Shown here one piece after another: positions 1-5,350 of a stretch of 5,600 nucleotides of DNA (the first letter of the stretch is position 1; every line of letters begins with the position of its first letter). The notes under the pieces were generated by a model. It ran no database searches and had not been told where the DNA came from. It saw only the letters and a list, made by a program, of their open reading frames with translations. Both the position numbers and the translations under genes were made by a program. The stretch is from CAZXCQ01 sp964639275 (GTDB lineage: Bacteria > Desulfobacterota > DSM-4660 > Desulfatiglandales > Desulfatiglandaceae). Location: contig CAZXCQ010000349.1 in assembly GCA_964639275.1 (NCBI GenBank), positions 1-5,600 on the forward strand, written 5' to 3'.

Positions 1-1
1 C

Positions 2-106
2 CCATTGAAATATGGACCAATGTATTCCTGGGAACCGGAAAGATGGGTTAAGAACAGGGTAATCAGCAACCGAGGACCCAATAGACACATTAGGCGACTG
101 AAGTAA
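2..106 (+). CDS. possible 3' end of an upstream gene (partial, unrecognised)
   Basis: Frame 2 is open from the left edge for 34 codons and ends at TAA (104-106). The peptide contains YGPMYSWEPERWVKNR and ends in a very basic tail (RHIRRLK), which looks protein-like but matches no family I know. The opposite strand is also open here, from an ATG at 109 back to the edge, so coding direction is uncertain. If the plus-strand reading is right, the gene ends 87 bases before the acetyltransferase and runs in the same direction. The assignment rests only on openness and composition over a short stretch. Confidence 0.2.
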   Translation, partial: PLKYGPMYSWEPERWVKNRVISNRGPNRHIRRLK

Positions 107-135
107 CATCTAAAGGCGAGTGAAGGCCAGACCCC

Positions 136-141
136 TATAAT
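136..141 (+). promoter_or_regulatory. possible -10 box upstream of the acetyltransferase
   Basis: A perfect TATAAT hexamer lies 52 bases before the acetyltransferase start codon. No recognisable -35 hexamer is found 15-19 bases upstream and there is no extended -10 TG. It could be the -10 of a weak or activator-dependent promoter, or a chance match. Confidence 0.22.
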
Positions 142-193
142 TGCGTTCTATCCATCCGACAAGTCAGCTTTGTGTTAAATGCTGGAGTAAGCC

Positions 194-685
194 ATGGCTT
201 ATATTCGAAATTTTGAAGAAAATGACTTTGGTTCCGTAAAAGACATATATCAACAAGGAATCGATACGGGTAATGCGACATTCGAAGCTCAAGTAAAGGA
301 ATGGGATGAATGGAACAACTCAATGCTCAAAGCCTGTAGACTTGTTGCGGTGGAAAATGACCAAATTGTTGGCTGGGCTGCCCTATCTCCTGTTTCAAGT
401 CGGCGCGTTTATGCTGGAGTTGCAGAGGTCAGCGTATATGTTGCAAGTGAAGTCCGTAATAAAGGAGTAGGACAAGCATTGCTCTCTAAGTTAATTGAAG
501 AGTCGGAAAAAGAGGGGTTTTGGACGCTTCAAGCCGGTATATTCCCCGAGAATGAGGGTAGTATCGCACTGCACCAGAAGAATGGATTCCGAACCGTAGG
601 TTTACGCGAGAAGCTTGGCAAAATGGACGAAAAATGGCGGGATGTGGTGTTGTTGGAACGCCGAAGTAATTTGGTTGGAGTATAG
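194..685 (+). CDS. GNAT family N-acetyltransferase, phosphinothricin/methionine sulfoximine type
   Basis: A 163-residue single-domain cytoplasmic enzyme predicted to move an acetyl group from acetyl-CoA to the amino group of a small molecule. The GNAT fold is visible in order: an N-terminal strand and helix with IYQQGI and NATFE (about 18-31), a central strand with IVGWAAL (58-64), the strand EVSVYV (78-83), then the acetyl-CoA pyrophosphate loop R88-N-K-G91-V-G93, matching R/Q-x-x-G-x-G/A. After this come NEGSIALHQKNGFRTVG (120-136), the usual last helix and turn, and a conserved-looking KWRDVVLLER end. Length and motifs match the PAT/Bar/YncA-MnaT group (COG1247), whose members acetylate phosphinothricin, methionine sulfoximine or related amino acids. 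The exact substrate cannot be read from sequence. The ATG has GGAG at 184-187, six bases upstream. The gene appears more AT-rich than the operon on the right and stands alone, which would suit a mobile resistance-type gene, though nothing proves transfer. Confidence 0.88.
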   Translation: MAYIRNFEENDFGSVKDIYQQGIDTGNATFEAQVKEWDEWNNSMLKACRLVAVENDQIVGWAALSPVSSRRVYAGVAEVSVYVASEVRNKGVGQALLSKLIEESEKEGFWTLQAGIFPENEGSIALHQKNGFRTVGLREKLGKMDEKWRDVVLLERRSNLVGV

Positions 686-701
686 GGCATTTGGCTACGC
701 C

Positions 702-721
702 TGATCCCATTGTAGGGGTCA
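702..721 (+). terminator. hairpin just after the acetyltransferase gene
   Basis: TGATCCC (702-708) pairs with GGGGTCA (715-721) around a six-base loop, giving seven pairs with one T-G wobble. It begins 16 bases after the acetyltransferase stop codon. No run of T follows, so it is not a textbook intrinsic terminator. It may stabilise a 3' end or be accidental. Confidence 0.28.
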
Positions 722-828
722 CCCATTATATCTGCTCAGGAGATTTACAGTCAGCAGAGCGCCCAGTAACGATGCATGGTGGCTTTCTCCTCCCCTTATC
801 AACCATTGAAACCCATTGAGGATTTCCC

Positions 829-856
829 TTGACTCCTCTTATGCTCCCAATTTAAT
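829..856 (+). promoter_or_regulatory. candidate sigma70 promoter for the cyclase gene
   Basis: TTGACT (829-834) and TTTAAT (851-856) each match five of six consensus bases and are separated by 16 bases. Transcription would begin near 863, leaving a leader of about 70 bases before the cyclase start codon at 935. This lies in the 249-base gap between the acetyltransferase and the cyclase, where nothing else coding is evident. No clear operator or riboswitch was seen in the leader. Confidence 0.45.
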
Positions 857-920
857 CTCAAGTGCAAATCATAGCAAATCTTATTCACTCCGATGGTGCA
901 TCCAACTCTGGTGTCGTTTC

Positions 921-926
921 AGGAGG
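921..926 (+). promoter_or_regulatory. ribosome binding site that fixes the cyclase start
   Basis: A perfect AGGAGG lies eight bases before the ATG at 935. The same frame also has an ATG at 893, but no comparable site precedes it, and the 14 extra residues it would add do not resemble the family's N-terminus, which normally begins shortly before the R/K-K-L-A-A-I-L motif. The 935 start is therefore chosen. Confidence 0.8.
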
Positions 927-934
927 CCATAACT

Positions 935-1786
935 ATGACCACTGACGGTGTCAAACGCAAGCTCGCAGCCATTCTCAGTGCTGACGTGAAAGATTACAGT
1001 CGTCTCATGCGAGATGATGAGGCGGTCACTGTCAGAACTCTGAACGCCTACCGTGAAGTTATGACCAAACTCATCCGTCAGCACCATGGCCGGGTGGTGG
1101 ATTCCCCAGGGGATAATCTGTTGGCAGAGTTTGCCAGCGTAGTTGATGGAGTGCAAGCGCCAGTGGCCATACAGAAAGAGCTCAAGGTCTTGAACGCTAA
1201 GCTTCCTGCCAGGCGGAAAATGGAGTTTCGTATTGGGATTAACCTTGGAGACATAATTGAGGAAGAGGGCCGTATCTATGGTGACGGTGTCAATATTGCG
1301 GCTAGACTGGAGGGGTTGGCCGATCCTGGGGGAATCTGCATCTCCAGAACCGCCTATGATCAAATTGAGGATAAATTGCCCCTTGGTTACGAGAATCTTG
1401 GAGAAAAATCTGTGAAAAATATTCCCAGGCCAATTCGGGTTTACAAAGTCATTTTTGAGCCTGAGAAGTTTACGAGAAAGCTAAAAGGACGGATCAGCAA
1501 ACTCATAAGAGAGGATAACGAGCCTGATCACGTACATGCTGGTCTGCTACAATCGAAAGCAGAGACATCGACCTTAAGCGACAAAAGAAGGCTTTTAACA
1601 ACTATTTTATGTCCAACCCTTGGTATTTTCGGTGCTCACAGATTCTATGTTGGCAAAACAAAGAGCGCAAAAGCAATGCTTTTTACCGTTGGCGGCGCCG
1701 GTATTTGGTACATAATAGATCTTGTTCGTGTCCTTTTTGGACAGTTCACAGATAGCGAAGGAAGGAAAATAAAGAAATGGTTTTGA
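935..1786 (+). CDS. class III adenylate/guanylate cyclase fused to a C-terminal TM2 domain
   Basis: A 283-residue protein predicted to make a cyclic nucleotide from NTP at the inner membrane face. Residues about 8-172 form a class III cyclase homology domain. The metal-binding aspartates are D17 (in LSADVKDYS) and D60 (in DSPGDN). The transition-state residues are N120 and R124 (in YGDGVNIAARLE), and the domain ends with LGEKSVKNIPRPIRVYKV. The two purine-contact positions appear to be D56 and R113 instead of the usual Lys and Asp. Residues 173-216 are a charged linker. Residues about 217-276 form a TM2 domain: the motif GIFGAHRFYVG (230-240), a second hydrophobic segment (247-269) ending IIDLVRVLFG, and FTDSEG (271-276). 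Rhizobial-type relatives often carry TPR repeats after the cyclase, whereas here two membrane segments take that place. There is no N-terminal sensor domain, so input may come through the membrane domain or partners. It likely has its own promoter. The domain calls are firm; nucleotide preference and activity are not. Confidence 0.9.
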   Translation: MTTDGVKRKLAAILSADVKDYSRLMRDDEAVTVRTLNAYREVMTKLIRQHHGRVVDSPGDNLLAEFASVVDGVQAPVAIQKELKVLNAKLPARRKMEFRIGINLGDIIEEEGRIYGDGVNIAARLEGLADPGGICISRTAYDQIEDKLPLGYENLGEKSVKNIPRPIRVYKVIFEPEKFTRKLKGRISKLIREDNEPDHVHAGLLQSKAETSTLSDKRRLLTTILCPTLGIFGAHRFYVGKTKSAKAMLFTVGGAGIWYIIDLVRVLFGQFTDSEGRKIKKWF

Positions 1787-1795
1787 TTGGTGCAC

Positions 1796-1824
1796 GGAAT
1801 CGGGGTCTTATTCGAAAGGATTCC
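1796..1824. terminator. hairpin between the converging cyclase and transporter genes
   Basis: GGAATC (1796-1801) pairs perfectly with GATTCC (1819-1824), and an inner CTT/AAG (1807-1809 with 1816-1818) extends the stem after a five-base bulge. It begins ten bases after the cyclase stop and overlaps the last codons and stop of the transporter. Its position between two converging genes suits a two-way terminator, but neither strand has a T run behind it, so the call is weak. Confidence 0.25.
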
Positions 1825-3016
1825 TGACCTTCATAAGAATAGATCCCACGATGATGAAGAGCAGTGTGCTGAAGCTCAAACCGACAAAGACCCAGGGCAA
1901 CCCAAAGGTTTGGGCTATGAACCCCGAAAAACTCGCGGCAAGCGAGCCGAGGCCAAATGCGGCAAAAAAGTAGATGCCAAATGCAGTGCCTCGCATCCCC
2001 AGCGTCGTGTGGCGGGCCAGGAGGGTGTTGTTCATGGGCTGGAGGGAGAAGTTAAAGAAGAAAAAGCAAAGGGCCATGATCAATAATATCGCGTCCTTCG
2101 CGAAGGCCATGGAGAAGATAAAGGGAAGACCAGTGGCCCCCATCATCACCATATTCCGCTTCAGATTAGATCTGTCGGCCAGCATCCCTCCAGCGTATTG
2201 CCCAAAAACCCCCACGAAGAGCGCCACACCGGAGAGCATCCCGCCGATGGCCACGCTATCCCAGGAGAAGAATCTGAACGATGTATATTTTGCCATATAG
2301 GTCGGAAGAAAAGTCGTCACCCCGTGGAAGCTGAAGCTCTGGAGCATGTTCAGCAAATAGAGAAGAATTAGAGGGAGCGAGCAATAAACCCAGAAGCCAC
2401 GGTCGACCTGGATTGGAGCAGATTGCGAAGCTTCCGGTGAAGGGTTTGCCTGTCTGTGGCCCTCCTCAATGGACATGTCCACAAAAGAGGCCCATATGGC
2501 AAGGGCAATACCCGGGAACATGAAGAAAAGATAAGAATAGCGCCATCCCCAGTAAGAACCAATAAGGCCGGCGATAAAGGGGGCCGTTGCCAGACCAATG
2601 TTGCCGGCAGCTCCGTGAATGCCAAGACCCTTGCCGCATTCTTTCACCTTGGCTGTAATCAATGAATTGGCAAGGGGATGATACAAACTCCCCAGGGCCC
2701 CCAAAATGCCCAACCCGACGGTAAAGAGCATCAAATTGGCGGAAATCGCCACCAGGAGACAGGCAACACTAGACCCCAAAAAACAAACCAGATACAGTTT
2801 CTTGGGGCCAAAGCGGTTGTATATCATCCCGCTGGGAAGGGCGCCCAGTCCGTAAGAAAAACTCATGATGTTGCTGATAGCCCCCAGACTAAAATAACCT
2901 ATGTCAAAGTCCTTTTTTAACAGAAGGAGAACGGCCGGAAAGATCAGGAGGTACGCATGAGTGAGGGCGTGGGAACAACCCAAGAGACCAATGACCATTT
3001 TCTCGCTGCGGGTCAT
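1808..3016 (-). CDS. MFS transporter, fosmidomycin-resistance-like
   Basis: A 402-residue inner-membrane carrier of the major facilitator superfamily with about twelve hydrophobic segments. The two six-helix halves are joined by a polar loop at about 181-207. The loop 2-3 signature is present as GMIYNRFGPKK (63-73), with N67 where Asp is usual, and the second-half copy GGMLADRSNLKR (276-287) keeps its Asp-Arg. HALTHAY (16-22) in helix 1, YHP (112-114) in helix 4 and GIHGAAGNIG (132-141) recall the Fsr/fosmidomycin exporter group, so drug or metabolite efflux is more likely than sugar uptake. The substrate is unknown. The ATG at 3016 has a modest GAAGAG about nine bases upstream, and a second Met at residue 7 is an alternative start. 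It lies downstream of the acyl-CoA dehydrogenase on the same strand, after a 144-base gap with a terminator-like hairpin, so it may be transcribed separately. Export or import of the pathway's acid is possible but inferred only from position. Confidence 0.87.
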   Translation of the reverse strand: MTRSEKMVIGLLGCSHALTHAYLLIFPAVLLLLKKDFDIGYFSLGAISNIMSFSYGLGALPSGMIYNRFGPKKLYLVCFLGSSVACLLVAISANLMLFTVGLGILGALGSLYHPLANSLITAKVKECGKGLGIHGAAGNIGLATAPFIAGLIGSYWGWRYSYLFFMFPGIALAIWASFVDMSIEEGHRQANPSPEASQSAPIQVDRGFWVYCSLPLILLYLLNMLQSFSFHGVTTFLPTYMAKYTSFRFFSWDSVAIGGMLSGVALFVGVFGQYAGGMLADRSNLKRNMVMMGATGLPFIFSMAFAKDAILLIMALCFFFFNFSLQPMNNTLLARHTTLGMRGTAFGIYFFAAFGLGSLAASFSGFIAQTFGLPWVFVGLSFSTLLFIIVGSILMKVRNPFE

Positions 3017-3061
3017 TTGCTGTATCTCTTCAGGATCATATGGATTGTTCTTTCTTCGGGG

Positions 3062-3085
3062 AAAAAAGATTCATGGACGAATCCT
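3062..3085 (-). terminator. intrinsic-terminator-like hairpin after the acyl-CoA dehydrogenase
   Basis: Read on the minus strand, AGGATTC and GAATCTT flank a six-base loop (GTCCAT) and can form seven pairs including one G-T, immediately followed by a run of T (six T at 3067-3062). The stem is short and AT-rich, so termination may be partial. It sits about 75 bases past the dehydrogenase stop and about 45 bases before the transporter start, and would separate the two genes. The rest of the gap shows no gene. Confidence 0.4.
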
Positions 3086-3160
3086 ATCAATTTTTTTGAC
3101 CTTGTGCGGTTAGGTTTCGGGATTCAGCGCGACCTCTGGGGCCGTGGGCGTTGGGTAATA

Positions 3161-4306
3161 TCACGAGAGGATAATCTTTGATATGATCTCCTTCATGATC
3201 TCCTGGGTCCCTCCACCGATGGAGAGGATTCGGTTATCCCGATAAAGCCTCTCTACCAGATACTCACGCATATAGCCGGAGCCGCCGTGGATCTGGACGG
3301 CATCATATGTGACCCTGTCGCTCACCATGCAGGAGAAGTTTTTTGCCATGGAGATCTCCTTGACCTGGTTTTGTCCCGCATCCATTTTGGCTGCGATGCG
3401 GTAGACAAATTCCCTGCTGGCCTCCACCAGGGTTGCCATATCGACGAGTTTGTGCCGGGTAACCTGGAAGCCGCTAAGGGGTCGGCCAAAGGCCTCCCTT
3501 TCCTTGGCATATTTGATCGACTCCTCGAGGGCCAGCTGGGCGGTCATGTTGGCCATGACAGCAAGCTGTAACCTCTCGTTCTGGAAGTTTTCCATGATTC
3601 CGTAAAAGCCTTTGCCCTCCTCTCCCAGAAGATTTTCTGCGGGCACCTTGCAGTCATCAAAGAATATCTGTGCGGTGTCTGACGCCCACCACCCCATCTT
3701 TTTCAATTTTCTGGAGACCGAATAACCGGGTGTGTCTGAATCTATTACGAGGAGGCTGATGCCTCTGTACCCTTCACCGCCGGTTCTGACTGCACAGGTC
3801 AACTGATTTGCCCTGGCACCGCTGGTGATAAACATCTTGCCTCCGCTGACCACATAGTGGTCATTTTTTCGAACTGCCCGTGTGCGGATATTGGCAACGT
3901 CGGAACCGGCGTTTGGTTCAGTAATCCCAAGGGCGGCGATCTTCTCCCCTCTAAGCACGGGGGGCACAAAGCGCGATTTTTGCTCCTCGGCACCCATGGC
4001 CAGGATAGGGGGAATGCTTATATCGAGCGAGCCCAGTCCGGCTGCTACACCGCCGGAGCCGCATCTCATCAATTCTTCGCTGGCGGCTATCTTAAGAAAT
4101 AGATCACCACCGGAACCGCCATAGGCTTCTGGATAACCTATGCCCAGGATACCAGTCTCCCCGGCCTTACGGTAAATCTCAACGGGAAACTCGCCCCTTT
4201 CCTCCCACTCGTCTACAAATGGTTTGATCTCCCGCTCCACAAATCTACGGACTGTCTGGCGGACCATATTGTGTGTTTCGCCAAAGTATTCCTGAAATCC
4301 GGACAT
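3161..4306 (-). CDS. acyl-CoA dehydrogenase, isovaleryl/citronellyl-CoA type
   Basis: A 381-residue FAD enzyme predicted to oxidise an acyl-CoA to the 2-enoyl-CoA and pass electrons to electron-transfer flavoprotein. It is full length for the family. The N-terminal helical domain (1-120) carries VRRFVEREIKPFVDEWE and YPEAYGGSGGD. The middle domain has signature 1 as GITEPNAGSD (127-136) and the FAD/substrate stretch MFITSGARA (158-166). The C-terminal domain has EREAFGRPLSGFQ (269-281) and signature 2 from QIHGGSGY (338-345) to RLYRD (353-357). Medium- and short-chain enzymes keep their base Glu in an 'EGT' motif, but here the motif reads IGGGTQE with G365. E244 in NFQNERLQLAV sits where isovaleryl-CoA and long-chain enzymes place the base. 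The N-terminus recalls AtuD. Substrate: probably branched or long acyl-CoA. AAGG at 4319-4316 lies nine bases before the ATG. It follows the hydratase and the SCP2 remnant in what looks like one operon. Confidence 0.93.
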   Translation of the reverse strand: MSGFQEYFGETHNMVRQTVRRFVEREIKPFVDEWEERGEFPVEIYRKAGETGILGIGYPEAYGGSGGDLFLKIAASEELMRCGSGGVAAGLGSLDISIPPILAMGAEEQKSRFVPPVLRGEKIAALGITEPNAGSDVANIRTRAVRKNDHYVVSGGKMFITSGARANQLTCAVRTGGEGYRGISLLVIDSDTPGYSVSRKLKKMGWWASDTAQIFFDDCKVPAENLLGEEGKGFYGIMENFQNERLQLAVMANMTAQLALEESIKYAKEREAFGRPLSGFQVTRHKLVDMATLVEASREFVYRIAAKMDAGQNQVKEISMAKNFSCMVSDRVTYDAVQIHGGSGYMREYLVERLYRDNRILSIGGGTQEIMKEIISKIILS

Positions 4307-4339
4307 GGTACTAAACCTTCAGACTCCTGCCTCAACACG

Positions 4340-4536
4340 CTACACCGGAAAGATCTGCTCTATCCTCTGGGCCAGCATGATGTTGCCGCTGGCCTTGAGT
4401 TGACCACTCATGAATGCCTGCATACCGTTTACTTCTTTGTTTACCATCCCAATCCATGTCTCACCAGACATGGTGAGTGTTACGCTCGGTGACGTCAGGT
4501 GGTGGCATAACAACCTCTTATCCCGTCTCTTGCCAT
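4340..4536 (-). pseudogene. SCP2 sterol-carrier domain gene, truncated remnant
   Basis: The 49 codons before the TAG at 4340 encode a clear C-terminal half of an SCP2 sterol-transfer domain: PSVTLTMSGETW, then MVNKEVNGMQAFMSGQLKASG and IMLAQRIEQIF. SCP2 proteins bind lipids or acyl-CoAs and are usually about 100 residues or more; only about the last 50 are left. Upstream, an ATG at 4536 has AGGAAA five bases before it, overlapping the hydratase stop as a coupled downstream gene would, but that frame stops after 13 codons (TGA at 4497-4495), exactly where recognisable SCP2 sequence begins in another frame. The SCP2 frame can be extended upstream as open sequence to an ATG at 4642, but that part overlaps the hydratase gene and does not look like SCP2. 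The simplest reading is an internal deletion with a frame change that removed the N-terminal half. A short protein from the internal ATG at 4471 is possible but has no evident ribosome binding site. The family call is good; loss of function is inferred. Confidence 0.7.
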
Positions 4537-4545
4537 GGCTGTTTC

Positions 4546-5322
4546 CTATTTTCCCTTGAACTGAGGTTCTCTCTTCTCCAGGAAGGCCAGCATCCCCTCC
4601 TTTGCATCCTCGGTGAATATGACCTTCCCCAGGGCCTCGCACAGCAAATCCACTGCGTTATCAAACGGCATATCACTCATGGTTTGAAAGGCCTCTTTGC
4701 CCATTTTTATTCCGATGGGGCTTTTGGCGGTGAGGTTTTTCAACGTCTCTTGTACACGCTGGTCTAGCTGATCCGGCTCAACCGCGCGGGTTATCAGGCC
4801 GATATGCTCTGCCTCCGGGGCCGGAATCCTTCTGGCCGTCAGGACCATCTCCATGGCCTTTTTTCTGCCCACGTTTCGATAGATCAGTGCCCCGATCATC
4901 ATCGGGAATATGCCCACATTTACCTCAGGGGTGCAGAAAAAGATATCGTTTCGCGCAATGGCTATGTCGCAGGAAAGCATTAGTCCCAGGCCTCCGGCAA
5001 GACACGGGCCATTAACCCGGGCAACCAGAGGTTTCCCGAACCTGGCCATCTTTTTGAGCAGTTCGGCGTAGTTCCTTGGGCCGGACAGTCTATTGGTTCC
5101 TTCTGCCGCCAGGTCTCCCGACAGATCAGCTCCGGAGCAAAAGGCCTTATCCCCTTTCCCGGTGATACAGACGGCGCGGACCCCTTTGTCCCGCTCGGCC
5201 TCGGCCAGGTATTCCATAAATGCGGTGATCATCTCCTGGCTTATGGCATTTCTTTTGGATTCCCTATTGATGGTCATGTAGGCCACAAGATCCTTTACCT
5301 CATAAAGCAGATCTTTATTCAT
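4546..5322 (-). CDS. enoyl-CoA hydratase/isomerase family protein (crotonase fold)
   Basis: A 258-residue soluble enzyme of the crotonase superfamily, full length, acting on enoyl-CoA or related thioesters. The first oxyanion-hole strand is KAFCSGADL (59-67), and the second region is NGPCLAGGLGLMLSCDIAIA (104-123), with G110 in the second oxyanion position. By alignment to rat crotonase, the first catalytic Glu (E144) is replaced by G113, while the second (E164) is kept as E133 in TPEVNVGIFP. The stretch NVGIFPMMIGALIYRNVG and LTARRIPAPEAEHIGLITRAV follow the family pattern, and the C-terminus GMLAFLEKREPQF is typical. The missing first Glu also occurs, as I recall, in LiuC/AtuE-like proteins, so hydration of a branched enoyl-CoA, isomerisation or another crotonase reaction are all open. 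AGGTGA at 5332-5327 lies four bases before the ATG. It comes 28 bases after the unidentified partial gene and directly before the SCP2 remnant and the dehydrogenase, consistent with one operon. Confidence 0.92.
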   Translation of the reverse strand: MNKDLLYEVKDLVAYMTINRESKRNAISQEMITAFMEYLAEAERDKGVRAVCITGKGDKAFCSGADLSGDLAAEGTNRLSGPRNYAELLKKMARFGKPLVARVNGPCLAGGLGLMLSCDIAIARNDIFFCTPEVNVGIFPMMIGALIYRNVGRKKAMEMVLTARRIPAPEAEHIGLITRAVEPDQLDQRVQETLKNLTAKSPIGIKMGKEAFQTMSDMPFDNAVDLLCEALGKVIFTEDAKEGMLAFLEKREPQFKGK

Positions 5323-5350
5323 TTCTTCACCTGTTCTTTGATTGGGGGTA

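Noticed and set aside
91..126. Short resemblance to the 5' part of 23S rRNA (ACTGAAgtAACATCTAA, GGCGAGtGAA)
   Set aside because: Only two short patches match in the right order, the surrounding bases do not, and no further rRNA-like sequence follows.
175..182. GTTAAAT resembling an integron attC core site upstream of the acetyltransferase
   Set aside because: No matching RYYYAAC partner at a suitable distance and no similar site after the gene, so there is no support for a gene cassette.
731..758. Inverted repeat TCTGCT/AGCAGA between the acetyltransferase and cyclase genes
   Set aside because: Only six pairs around a 16-base loop, with no extension inward or outward and no T run; easily due to chance.
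801..820. Near-tandem CCATTGAAA/CCATTGAGG, with a similar CCATTGAAA at the left edge
   Set aside because: The copies are under ten bases and too few to support a repeat array or a regulatory site.
893..934. Upstream ATG that would lengthen the cyclase by 14 residues
   Set aside because: No ribosome binding site precedes it, while a perfect AGGAGG stands eight bases before the ATG at 935, and the extra residues do not fit the family N-terminus.
1787..2300. Plus-strand open frames opposite the transporter gene
   Set aside because: They are low-complexity, charged antisense readings of the MFS gene with no family resemblance.
3287..4124. Open frames on both strands within the acyl-CoA dehydrogenase gene
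   Set aside because: They are out-of-frame readings of a gene whose own frame carries all family signatures.
4549..4642. Upstream part of the SCP2 frame as a real N-terminus overlapping the hydratase
   Set aside because: This stretch is an alternate reading of the hydratase C-terminus, rich in Gly, Arg and Lys and without SCP2 features.
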